A DNA stretch of 64,000 bases, taken from Chryseobacterium culicis. GTDB taxonomy: Bacteria > Bacteroidota > Bacteroidia > Flavobacteriales > Weeksellaceae. Shown here piece after piece: positions 55,548 to 63,060 of this stretch. The first letter of the stretch is position 1. Each line of letters begins with the position of its first letter. The stretch spans positions 2,698,665 through 2,762,664 of the forward strand of contig NZ_PCPP01000001.1 of the NCBI RefSeq assembly GCF_002979755.1, in the 5' to 3' direction. The position numbers and the translations under genes were made by a program. The notes under the pieces were generated by a model, which saw only the letters and a program-made list of their open reading frames with translations, did not search any database and had not been told where the DNA came from.

Positions 55548-56173
55548 TGGAATATTCAAAAGAGTTCAAAGCCGCTCTGAGTGCTTTTTCCGGCCCCGAA
55601 AAGGACAAACTAATTTTCAGACTCCTGAGAAAGGATAAATTATTATCTAAAAAACTCTACTTCGAACTTATTGATCCGGAAACTACGGATGATAAGAGAA
55701 ATTCCATGGAAGATCATGTGGAGGAACAGGTTCTTTTAGCATCAAAATATGTGGGAAATGCCAAATATTTTCTGACGATCGTTCGAAAAATAAGTGCTGA
55801 AATTACAGAACATGTAAAAATTACCACGGATAAATTCGGGGAAGTTTCTTTGAACCTTCTTCTCATCAATAAGGTATTGGAAAACAACAGTGACCTCAGC
55901 AGACAAAGATTCGACAATGTTTACAAGCTTTATATTTATATCATCAATAAAGTATTTAAATCTCTGATTCTGATAAAGAAACTGGATGAAGATTACTGGA
56001 TGGAAATTGATGAATACCTTCGTGACACTCAGAATAAACTTTTAGAAAATCACTATCTTCAGAAACTTTGTATTAACAATGGCCTTGACTTCAATTGGCT
56101 GGAATGCGACAGGATTCCAGATAACATTGATCAGATGATGAAAGACATTAAAAGCCAGGGATTCTTAAGATAA
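55547..56173 (+). CDS. Hypothetical protein, helical
   Basis: A 208-residue soluble protein, mostly helical by composition and rich in K, E, D and L, with no signal peptide or membrane segment. I do not recognise a domain. Translational coupling to the GT2 gene suggests a shared cell-envelope or glycan context. The 3' end overlaps waaA's 3' end by 9 bases (convergent genes). Confidence 0.72.
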   Translation: MEYSKEFKAALSAFSGPEKDKLIFRLLRKDKLLSKKLYFELIDPETTDDKRNSMEDHVEEQVLLASKYVGNAKYFLTIVRKISAEITEHVKITTDKFGEVSLNLLLINKVLENNSDLSRQRFDNVYKLYIYIINKVFKSLILIKKLDEDYWMEIDEYLRDTQNKLLENHYLQKLCINNGLDFNWLECDRIPDNIDQMMKDIKSQGFLR

Positions 56174-57403
56174 AATTTTCTGAAGAATCATTCTGGTAGA
56201 ATCAGGTTTCTCATCAACAAATCTTCCGGCATTTTGAGACATCGAGATAAGTTCTTCTCTGTTCTCTTCATTGATAAGAAATAAAACAAATTCTGCGGCT
56301 GTATATTCGTCAGGAAAGGCCTTTCCACCATTAGCAGAGATCAGATCGTCAGCCTCCGGATTTTTTTTGTAATGATTCCCAAAAATGACAGGAACGCTAA
56401 AGGTTGCTGCCTCCAGAATATTATGAAGTCCGGCATCATGAAAACCTCCGCCTACAACCGCTACATCTGCATAAGAGTATAGTTTTGACAATAGACCAAT
56501 GCTGTCTATAATCATAATCTGAGAACTGAAAGTTGAAGGTTGGGAGCGTTGTATTTCGCTGTACAGTAAAGCATCCGGAAATATATTTTTCAAATGCTCT
56601 ACTCTTTTCAGATCGTGAGGTGCTATAATAAGTTTCACCGTGTTATTTTTTCGGGAAATGACTTCTGCTATTTTCTCTTCTGCCTGCCATGAACTTCCAA
56701 AAACAACTACTTTACGCTCTCCTTTAAAGTCTGCAATGAAATCTATATGATTATCCCTTTCGCGAAGCTGTTTCACTCTGTCAAATCTTGTATCTCCCGT
56801 TACAGAAGATTTTATCAACCCTACACTTTTCGCCAAAGCCAATGAAAACTGAGTCTGATGAAAAAACCAGTCTACATTTTTCTGAAGCTGCTTTACAAAC
56901 CATTTCCCATAGGAGGTAAAGAAAGATTGTCTTTCATAAAACAATGCAGAAATCACATAAACCTTCACTCCTTGATTTTTCAGCTCAGCAAGAAGATTGT
57001 ACCAATAATCATACTTAACCGTAAAAAATAGTTCAGTATTAAACTGGGCTATAAATTCTTTTACCGTACTTTTTTTATCGAAAGGTAAATAACAGATAGC
57101 ATCTGCAATATGTTTCTTTTTAATGACATTCTCATATCCTGATGGTGAAAAGAAAGTCACCAGAACTTTGTGTTGAGGAAAATTTTCTTTAAGCTTCTCC
57201 AGCACAGGTAATCCCTGTTCATATTCGCCCAGACTTGCTGCATGCATCCAAATCACTTTATCGGTTTTTGAAAATGCAGATTTCACTTTACTTAAAGATT
57301 CCTTTCTTCCTTCAACGCCTTTTTTAGTTTTATCATTAATCAATGCAAAAACCTTCATTCCGAAAGTAAGGAAACCTATAAATATATTGTAGAGAAAAGC
57401 CAT
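56165..57403 (-). CDS. waaA: 3-deoxy-D-manno-octulosonic acid transferase
   Basis: GT30 Kdo transferase that adds Kdo to lipid IVA at the cytoplasmic membrane. The 412-residue protein has an N-terminal anchor (MAFLYNIFIGFLTFGMKV), IWMHAASLGEYEQGLPVLE and a VVGGGFHDAGLHNILEAATF motif. It starts at 57403; the longer frame to 57433 would run into the cupin gene. It lies 4 bases after the cupin stop codon, so it is in that operon. Confidence 0.93.
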   Translation of the reverse strand: MAFLYNIFIGFLTFGMKVFALINDKTKKGVEGRKESLSKVKSAFSKTDKVIWMHAASLGEYEQGLPVLEKLKENFPQHKVLVTFFSPSGYENVIKKKHIADAICYLPFDKKSTVKEFIAQFNTELFFTVKYDYWYNLLAELKNQGVKVYVISALFYERQSFFTSYGKWFVKQLQKNVDWFFHQTQFSLALAKSVGLIKSSVTGDTRFDRVKQLRERDNHIDFIADFKGERKVVVFGSSWQAEEKIAEVISRKNNTVKLIIAPHDLKRVEHLKNIFPDALLYSEIQRSQPSTFSSQIMIIDSIGLLSKLYSYADVAVVGGGFHDAGLHNILEAATFSVPVIFGNHYKKNPEADDLISANGGKAFPDEYTAAEFVLFLINEENREELISMSQNAGRFVDEKPDSTRMILQKILS

Positions 57404-57407
57404 TTTA

Positions 57408-57752
57408 TTATTCTTTAATTTCAATTCTGTCATGATCCGTAGGAGGATTGGATATGACTAAAAACTCAATTTCTTCAGTGGATTCATTGGAGATAAAATG
57501 TTTTGATCCTGCTTCAATGGATATAGATTCTCCCTGACCAATTAAGAATTTTTCTTCATTAATGTAGAATACCGCTTCTCCTTTCAGAATATAAAAAAAC
57601 TGTTCTGCCACTTTATGAAAATGCAATTTTTCTGAAGTTCCTGCAGGCATCTTCTCCTGCTTTACGGATAAGCTTTGTGTATTTTTAAGGATCCAGCTGT
57701 CGCATTGGTTTCCCCAGGTGTAATGTTCTGAATTATCTTTAGAGTGTATCAT
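57408..57752 (-). CDS. Cupin domain protein
   Basis: A 114-residue small beta-barrel protein. The cupin motifs are GTSEKLHFHKVAEQFFYILKGEAVFYI (His pair and Glu for a metal; short form LHFHKVAEQFFYILKG) and SIEAGSKHFI. The metal and substrate are unknown. It overlaps the DUF1648 gene by 4 bases (ATGA) upstream, and waaA follows after 4 bases. Confidence 0.9.
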   Translation of the reverse strand: MIHSKDNSEHYTWGNQCDSWILKNTQSLSVKQEKMPAGTSEKLHFHKVAEQFFYILKGEAVFYINEEKFLIGQGESISIEAGSKHFISNESTEEIEFLVISNPPTDHDRIEIKE

Positions 57753-58216
57753 TTAAATAGATGGGCGATAAAAAGTAATGCAGGCGTAAATAAAACAACA
57801 AATAAAAAGATGGTAGCAAATGTAATTCTCGGTTTAGCCTGATCATCAACGGCAGATCTGAACATATAGTCCTGAATATTCATAAAAATCACAGCCAGTA
57901 GCAAAAAAAGAATTCTCAATCCAATTTTCATAACTAAAAACTGAGCATTCATATTCTGAGCTGTAATCTCTACAGGGAAATTAGTGTCTTCGGGATGTCT
58001 CATACCATACACAAACAGAGCATATAATCCCAGACCCAATACAGGCATCAGAAAAGCATATATTCTTCCACCAAATCCATCCGCTTTCCCTTCCATATCA
58101 AAATGTACAGGAATTCTCTCCGGCAAAGTATTATAATTTTTCAGGGTAAACCACCACAGAAAAACAACTAATCCAAAATTAAAAATATCAAAAATTGTAA
58201 AAAGAATATTTTCCAT
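57749..58216 (-). CDS. DUF1648 membrane protein
   Basis: A 155-residue protein with four membrane helices. It carries the DUF1648 signature NYNTLPERIPVHFDMEGKADG (short form PERIPVHFDMEGKADG) and GRIYAFLMPVLGLGLYALF. The family is related to SdpI-like proteins of Bacillota, but this one is shorter and has no known role. It precedes the cupin gene and overlaps it. Confidence 0.85.
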   Translation of the reverse strand: MENILFTIFDIFNFGLVVFLWWFTLKNYNTLPERIPVHFDMEGKADGFGGRIYAFLMPVLGLGLYALFVYGMRHPEDTNFPVEITAQNMNAQFLVMKIGLRILFLLLAVIFMNIQDYMFRSAVDDQAKPRITFATIFLFVVLFTPALLFIAHLFK

Positions 58217-58238
58217 TTCAGATGAGATTGAATCAGGA

Positions 58239-58955
58239 TTAGATTACACTTTTCAGCACTCTCAGTTTATGAGTGTGTTTATTCATTTCTTTATTAAAAA
58301 TCCCGGTAGAATCCAGTGTATCAATTCTTACTTTTCCCGAAGCATGGATGATCTTTTGATTCTCCAGCATAATTCCTACGTGAATAATTTTTCCTTCTGC
58401 ATTTTCAAAGAAAGCAAGATCTCCCGGCTGTGTTTCTTCTATGAAAGTAAGTGGTTCTCCCACCTCAGCCTGCTGTGATGCATCTCTCGGTATTTTAATA
58501 TTATGGATTTTATAAACCAGTTGGGTAAATCCGGAGCAGTCTACTGCAAAAAAGCTTTTGCCACCCCACAGATAAGGTACATTAAGGAATTCTTTCGCCG
58601 TCAATGCAATACTTTCACGCACATCATGACTTCTTCTGGAAGCAACCACCGGAAACTCTACTTCTGATCCCATAGAAAGTAAAGTTTTCCCATCGTTCAT
58701 GAGTACAGAAGAAAAATCTTCGGTAACAACAGTCACTTTTCTATTGGCTAGTTCTTCATCTGTCACTGGTTTCAGCTGTTTGGTATCCATCCATCCTTCA
58801 TAGCCATCATAGTGCATTTTTATTTTGGTCCAGTTTTTATCTACTTCCAAAATATCTGCACTTTCACCAAACAATATTTCCGTAACAATTTCAGCTCTGT
58901 CAGAATTTTCTGCACGAACGGGTGCCACTGTAACAATACAAATTCCTTTATTCAT
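58239..58955 (-). CDS. C40 (NlpC/P60) peptidase with bacterial SH3 domain
   Basis: A 238-residue putative peptidoglycan endopeptidase (gamma-D-glutamyl type). The N-terminal SH3 domain (about 1-62) includes VTVAPVRAENSDRAEIVTEILFGE. The catalytic part (about 115-230) has C140 in DCSGF, H in HVGIML and H in IIHASG. No signal peptide is seen, as in other Bacteroidota members; export is unclear. It sits 22 bases before DUF1648 in the same direction. Confidence 0.9.
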   Translation of the reverse strand: MNKGICIVTVAPVRAENSDRAEIVTEILFGESADILEVDKNWTKIKMHYDGYEGWMDTKQLKPVTDEELANRKVTVVTEDFSSVLMNDGKTLLSMGSEVEFPVVASRRSHDVRESIALTAKEFLNVPYLWGGKSFFAVDCSGFTQLVYKIHNIKIPRDASQQAEVGEPLTFIEETQPGDLAFFENAEGKIIHVGIMLENQKIIHASGKVRIDTLDSTGIFNKEMNKHTHKLRVLKSVI

Positions 58956-59042
58956 TAACTCTCAATTTAAAGATTGAATAATTTAAAGATTAAAAATACC
59001 ATCTGTACTTTCTTTAAATGTCGTAATCTTTGGATATTTTAA

Positions 59043-59690
59043 TTACTTTCTGCGAAGAAAATTAACTCCATCACGCAAAGGTAAAATAAGATTTTCAAAA
59101 TCTTCGTCTTTTGCCGCTAAATCATTTAATTCCTGAATAGACTGCGTAGATTTCAGCTTTGGGTTTTCCTCCAAAACTTTTCCATACCATAGCACATTAT
59201 CAAAAAGGATTACGGTTCCGGATTTTGTATGGGGTTTAATCAGTCTGAAATATTCGGCGTAGTTTTCCTTATCGGCATCTACAAAAATCAGATCAAAAAA
59301 TTCATCTGTTTCTTTTAAATATTCTTTGGCATCCTGAAGTTTAAAATCAATCTGACCGGCATATTCGCTAGATTCGAAATATTTTCTGGGAAGATAAGCA
59401 AGGTCTTCGTTGACGTCCAGCGTAGTAATTTTTCCGTCTTTTGCTAATCCTGATGCCAGACATAAGGTAGCATATCCCGTGAATGTTCCTATTTCAAGAA
59501 TACTTTTCGGCTGCAGCATCTGGGAAATAATAGTCAGTAATCTTCCCTGCTGATACCCGGAAATCATATGAGGCTGTGTTGTTTTCTGATAAGTCTCTCT
59601 TCTCAGCTTTTTCAGAATTTCGGATTCCGAAGAAGCGTGTGCTTCCAAATATCTGTCCATTTCAGGATTCTTTTCTTCAAAAAAACTCAT
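59043..59690 (-). CDS. SAM-dependent O-methyltransferase
   Basis: A 215-residue class I methyltransferase of the CCoAOMT-like family. SAM-binding GTFTGYATLCLASGLA is at about 72-87 and DLIFVDADKENYAEYF is the metal-binding segment (about 133-148). The length and single-domain layout match the family, which methylates hydroxyls of small molecules or tRNA. The substrate is unknown. It precedes the accessory island on the minus strand. Confidence 0.9.
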   Translation of the reverse strand: MSFFEEKNPEMDRYLEAHASSESEILKKLRRETYQKTTQPHMISGYQQGRLLTIISQMLQPKSILEIGTFTGYATLCLASGLAKDGKITTLDVNEDLAYLPRKYFESSEYAGQIDFKLQDAKEYLKETDEFFDLIFVDADKENYAEYFRLIKPHTKSGTVILFDNVLWYGKVLEENPKLKSTQSIQELNDLAAKDEDFENLILPLRDGVNFLRRK

Positions 59691-59757
59691 ACCATTTTAA
59701 TTTAAACAAATTTAAGGATTTTAAAGCTAGTTTTTAAATTCAACAAGAAGTTACAAA

Positions 59758-59787
59758 AAAAGAGAGAAATTAATCCCTCTCTTTTTC
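59758..59787 (-). terminator. Terminator of the small-peptide gene
   Basis: Stem AAAGAGAG / CTCTCTTT with an A run to the left (U tract on the minus strand), 33 bases past the peptide stop. Confidence 0.75.
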
Positions 59788-59819
59788 TTAGCCATATCTA
59801 AATTTTATGTAAAAAATCA

Positions 59820-59975
59820 TTATACTGCTATACAATATTGTCTTATACCAGCACAAACCCATCCTGGACAGCACTTTGTTTGTGGGCTGGTACAAAATAT
59901 CTGTGGATTACACCCTCTAATAGCACCTTGTACAGTTTTCATTTCTCCTCTTGAAAGTTTTTTTGAATTTTTCAT
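59820..59975 (-). CDS. Bacteriocin-like peptide with six-cysteine (knottin-like) core
   Basis: A 51-residue peptide, ATG at 59975, stop at 59820. Residues 1-17 (MKNSKKLSRGEMKTVQG) are a leader of the double-glycine type seen in Bacteroidota bacteriocin-like proteins (M-K-N-x-K-K-L-S-R-x-E-x-K). Cleavage is expected after G17, with GA in place of GG. The core holds six cysteines, C22, C28, C35, C36, C41 and C48, in the spacing CX5CX6CCX4CX6C, typical of knottin peptides. No transporter or immunity gene is identified beside it. A stem-loop terminator follows. The activity is unknown. Confidence 0.8.
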   Translation of the reverse strand: MKNSKKLSRGEMKTVQGAIRGCNPQIFCTSPQTKCCPGWVCAGIRQYCIAV

Positions 59976-60189
59976 AATTATTTTGTTTAGTATTAATTTC
60001 CTACTCTCTAAGATTTTCGGACACCTCTTTTATTTCCTTTAATGGAGATTTAAATATACATATTCTTTTATTAATCACCTAATTACACTCATATAAATTA
60101 TTCATACAATAGATTCACCTTTTCATATCAGTGAAAACCCCATATGAAATACCGGGAAAATACGGATGGTATTTTTGAGGTATCCGTTG
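59976..60189. other. Gene-free gap
   Basis: About 210 bases with no credible gene. The 5' region of the peptide gene lies at its left end; I see no clean TAnnTTTG box for that gene on the minus strand. Confidence 0.45.
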
Positions 60190-60197
60190 TAAGTTTG
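60190..60197 (+). promoter_or_regulatory. -7 box before the 52-residue ORF
   Basis: TAAGTTTG followed by C, 36 bases before the ATG at 60234. Confidence 0.6.
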
Positions 60198-60233
60198 CAA
60201 TAAGAATAAGGGGTAAAAACACTAAGAGAAAAC

Positions 60234-60392
60234 ATGATGATTGCAGGAGAGACACAAACTAACCATGAGAATCATAAAACAGTAATACCGAGAGGTAGGA
60301 CTGATGCTTCTGCAGCAAAAACTAAGAAAGAAATATCCACTTCATTTTTGCAACGAATTATTTCGCTCTTGAAAAAAGAAGAATTAATTTGA
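60234..60392 (+). CDS. Predicted small protein (52 residues)
   Basis: An ORF with ATGATG at 60234-60239 and TGA at 60390-60392. The protein begins MMIAGETQTNHENHK, is hydrophilic and ends in a short amphipathic helix (FLQRIISLLKKEELI). It is flanked by a fitting promoter box and an ideal terminator, which makes it a stronger candidate than random ORFs of this size. I recognise no family. A cytoplasmic regulator or a peptide product are both open. Confidence 0.5.
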   Translation: MMIAGETQTNHENHKTVIPRGRTDASAAKTKKEISTSFLQRIISLLKKEELI

Positions 60393-60396
60393 TTAA

Positions 60397-60430
60397 AAAA
60401 TAAATCCCGGCCACCTTCGGGATTTATTTT
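60397..60430 (+). terminator. Terminator after the 52-residue ORF
   Basis: Stem AAAATAAATCCCG / CGGGATTTATTTT followed by T residues, 5 bases past the stop codon. Confidence 0.85.
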
Positions 60431-60728
60431 TGCTTTACACCAAGATTATTTCTTCTTCGATTACACCAATCATTCTGCCTGAGCTCCGGATTAACCATCT
60501 TAATTTCCTTACGGGAGCCTATTTTCACCACAGTTTATTCAACAGAACTTTGCTAAGTTCTATCTACATGTCTTTTTCAGAATTTATGTTTTAAGTAATA
60601 TCTCATTGCCTGAAATGCTCATGAGCAGACATTATTCCTGAAAAATAATCTTCTTCAGACTTCCTTCAAAAGTCAAAATCCTTATAAAAAACAGGAAAAA
60701 CACCTGTATATTACTGCTGACATGCCTC
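60431..60728. other. Gene-free gap with no clear features
   Basis: About 300 bases. A minus-strand ORF of 24 residues at 60424-60498 (MVNPELRQNDWCNRRRNN...) overlaps the terminator and is likely chance. No other structure was noted. Confidence 0.45.
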
Positions 60729-60736
60729 TACCTTTG
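60729..60736 (+). promoter_or_regulatory. -7 box upstream of the 60824 gene
   Basis: TACCTTTG matches TAnnTTTG. It is followed by a 12-codon ORF (60754-60792) that begins ATGAAACATTCA and could be a leader peptide. Confidence 0.5.
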
Positions 60737-60753
60737 ATATAAGTTTTCCAACC

Positions 60754-60792
60754 ATGAAACATTCAAATAAAGGAGGAACCCGAAAATCCTAA
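60754..60792 (+). CDS. Possible 12-residue leader peptide
   Basis: MKHSNKGGTRKS followed by a TAA stop, 31 bases before the next gene and 18 bases downstream of the -7 box. A GGAGGA run lies at 60771-60776 inside this ORF. It might be an accident of composition. Confidence 0.25.
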   Translation: MKHSNKGGTRKS

Positions 60793-60823
60793 AAAAGAGT
60801 AGGGATATTTTAAAAACAACCAC

Positions 60824-61417
60824 ATGAAAACAAAGACTTTATTTTTAATTGGAGCAATAGTGGGACTTGTTATTATATTTTCCCAACTAAAACCTCAGGA
60901 AATGTCTTTTTACAAAGAGAAAGGCAATTACATTGTAGATAATAATTACATTCTGAAAGATGTCAAAAAAATTTCTGATGAAGACCTAAAGAGTTTATTA
61001 AGCCTGCAAAAACTTCATCAGAATAGTTTGGGAACTAATTTTATTATTTACAAAATCAACAGACAGTATGTGATCCGTGGATGCTTAATGAAAGCAAATA
61101 TCGACTGGAAAAAATATGGTGATTTAAGAGCTAAAGTGGAAGGAATTCTGAAAAAATATGGAGCTAAAGAACTTGGAAAAGATTATTATGCTATTCAAAA
61201 CAATCAGGTTGCTACCAACGCTGCATTATTAAGTCAGAAGGACATTTCATCTTTAAGTAAATTAACGGTAAGAGGTGCCGAAGAATACACCATTTGCCCG
61301 CCAACAATGGGAAGAAAGAACCTGACCAATGTGATCATAAAATCTTACAAAGTCAATACAGCTATTGATCCCAGAATCAATGTAAAACTTAATAATGTAT
61401 TGCTCAATTACAAATAA
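60824..61417 (+). CDS. Hypothetical membrane-anchored protein (accessory island)
   Basis: A 197-residue protein with an N-terminal membrane anchor or signal (about 5-22, LFLIGAIVGLVIIFSQL) and an otherwise soluble, K/N-rich body. Two cysteines occur, in RGCLMKAN and YTICPPTMG. No family is recognised. It lies upstream of two more membrane-anchored genes, though a terminator-like hairpin separates them. A role in a peptide export or immunity system is only a suggestion from the neighbourhood. Confidence 0.65.
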   Translation: MKTKTLFLIGAIVGLVIIFSQLKPQEMSFYKEKGNYIVDNNYILKDVKKISDEDLKSLLSLQKLHQNSLGTNFIIYKINRQYVIRGCLMKANIDWKKYGDLRAKVEGILKKYGAKELGKDYYAIQNNQVATNAALLSQKDISSLSKLTVRGAEEYTICPPTMGRKNLTNVIIKSYKVNTAIDPRINVKLNNVLLNYK

Positions 61418-61421
61418 CCTC

Positions 61422-61454
61422 AAAAGGCTGTTTTTAGCCTAAAGACAGCCTTTT
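61422..61454 (+). terminator. Terminator-like hairpin after the 60824 gene
   Basis: Stem AAAAGGCTGT / ACAGCCTTTT with a 13-base interior and a short T tract. Confidence 0.75.
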
Positions 61455-61468
61455 CTAAATCTTTTACC

Positions 61469-62041
61469 ATGAAAAGAAAACTTCAGTTATCCGGAATTTT
61501 CATTATCCTGCTGGTGGTCTTTGTTATTGGTCTGAAAGGAACATTTGATGGCTATTATGGTTTTTATTATGAAAACAAAAACTATGAAAAACCGCTGGCT
61601 TATAGTATTTCGGAAAACATTGCCCAGTCGAAACCCGTTAATATATTTACTTCTTATACAGGTTTTGATACAGGATATGGTTTTTATGCTCCTAATGTTG
61701 CCAGTGATTTTGTAATGAGCTTTGAATTGAAAGATCAGCATGGAAATATCCTTGAACAAAAAAATCTGCCTCATTTTAAAAACAAAGAAAGCAGAGTAAG
61801 ATATACCACTGTTTTTAATATGTTTCTTGATAAAATCTCTGACCAAAAAAGCTATGACAGCAAATATTATCAGTATCTGGATATTATTATCAGGCAGATC
61901 GCAGCACATGTCATGAAGGAAAATCCGAAAGCAGCAAGCGTCACAACGCGCCTCTACCTGTACGACTATCCTACCATTGCAGATTTCAGACAGGGAAAAA
62001 CGAATGAAAATCTGATTCTTATTGATGAATTCAAACATTAG
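61469..62041 (+). CDS. Hypothetical membrane-anchored protein, partner of the HTTM protein
   Basis: A 190-residue protein with one N-terminal helix (about 6-24, LSGIFIILLVVFVIGLKG) and a soluble region containing GYGFYAPNVASDF. The FYAPN stretch recalls the FAPNP/FFTR motifs of DUF5819 or SdpA-type partners of HTTM proteins, but that is a by-eye similarity. The next gene (HTTM) starts 4 bases after its stop, so they should work together. Its own terminator-like hairpin is upstream. Confidence 0.65.
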   Translation: MKRKLQLSGIFIILLVVFVIGLKGTFDGYYGFYYENKNYEKPLAYSISENIAQSKPVNIFTSYTGFDTGYGFYAPNVASDFVMSFELKDQHGNILEQKNLPHFKNKESRVRYTTVFNMFLDKISDQKSYDSKYYQYLDIIIRQIAAHVMKENPKAASVTTRLYLYDYPTIADFRQGKTNENLILIDEFKH

Positions 62042-62045
62042 AGCC

Positions 62046-63008
62046 ATGAAAAAACTGAATATACTCTATGCGAAAGTTGAAAACTTCTTTTTCAGACAGG
62101 ATAATAAAACGGAATTCTTAAGTTTCTTCCGGGTTGCCATAGGAGCTGTTATCCTTTTACAATTTATTGCAGTGCTGCCGGATTTTGATACATTATTTTC
62201 AAGCAGCAGTATCATTCCACAAGATATCATGAGTGTTTTCACTCCAGACTGGCTGATTACCTTCCCTAAAATGGTCAGCTTTTTACAAAGCTATGGTATT
62301 GAAGAAAGCACAACAATTGTGATCACCAAAGTATCGTTCATCACATTATGCATTTTTATCATCACCGGGTTTTATTCCAGAATATCTGCCTTCTTATTAC
62401 TTATACTGCAGATAGCACTGCTGAAAGGAAGTTCCTTCTTTGCGTATGGTGCAGATTTTTTCACAAGCATGTCTTTATTTTACCTGATTCTTTTTCCTGC
62501 TGACCAGCATTTCTCGCTTAGGAATTTTATGTTCAGCAGAACAGCTGGAGATATCAACATTATGCCGGTTAAAAGATTATTTCAGATTCATATTTCTATG
62601 GCCTATTTTTTTTCAGGATTAGACAAAGCTTTAGGTTTCAACTGGTGGAATGGAGAGTCTATCTGGAAAGCTATTCATCTTCCCTACTCCAACAGGGATC
62701 TGAATATTGATTTCAGCTGGCTTACAGAACATTCTTATATTTTAAGCTTCATCGGATGGAGTACAATTGTCATTGAAATGTGCTATCCATTTTTCATCTG
62801 GTATAAACCAACACAAAAGACATGGCTTTTCCTTACAGTCTCCATGCATATAGGAATTGCACTTGTTCTCAATTTATATTATTTTTCAGCTATTATGATC
62901 GTCTGGAATATCACCAATTTTTATTTTGAACAGTATGCAAAAAAGGAAGTCTCTTCTTCAAAGAAAAAAATCTCTGTGGAGTATATTCCAAAACAGGTTA
63001 GCTCATAA
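62046..63008 (+). CDS. HTTM domain membrane protein (SdpB-like)
   Basis: A 320-residue polytopic protein with the HTTM fold seen in vitamin K-dependent gamma-carboxylase and in SdpB, a maturation protein of the B. subtilis Sdp peptide toxin. Key features are FLSFFRVAIGAVILLQFI, FTSMSLFYLILFPADQHFSLRN and YFFSGLDKALGFNWWNGESIW. I start at 62046 (MKKLNILY), right after the preceding stop. It lacks the extra catalytic domain of the carboxylases, so substrate modification is uncertain. A C-terminal basic tail follows the last helix. Confidence 0.8.
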   Translation: MKKLNILYAKVENFFFRQDNKTEFLSFFRVAIGAVILLQFIAVLPDFDTLFSSSSIIPQDIMSVFTPDWLITFPKMVSFLQSYGIEESTTIVITKVSFITLCIFIITGFYSRISAFLLLILQIALLKGSSFFAYGADFFTSMSLFYLILFPADQHFSLRNFMFSRTAGDINIMPVKRLFQIHISMAYFFSGLDKALGFNWWNGESIWKAIHLPYSNRDLNIDFSWLTEHSYILSFIGWSTIVIEMCYPFFIWYKPTQKTWLFLTVSMHIGIALVLNLYYFSAIMIVWNITNFYFEQYAKKEVSSSKKKISVEYIPKQVSS

Positions 63009-63013
63009 AAAAA

Positions 63014-63037
63014 CAAATCCCGAATTGCTTCGGGATT
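63014..63037. terminator. Bidirectional terminator between HTTM and OmpA genes
   Basis: Stem AAATCCCGAA / TTCGGGATTT with an AT-rich loop, flanked by A and T. Confidence 0.88.
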
Positions 63038-63060
63038 TATTTTGATATATGGTTTAATCA

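Noticed and set aside
60424..60498. Minus-strand 24-residue ORF (MVNPELRQNDWC...)
   Set aside because: It overlaps the terminator of the small ORF unit and is too short and unsupported.
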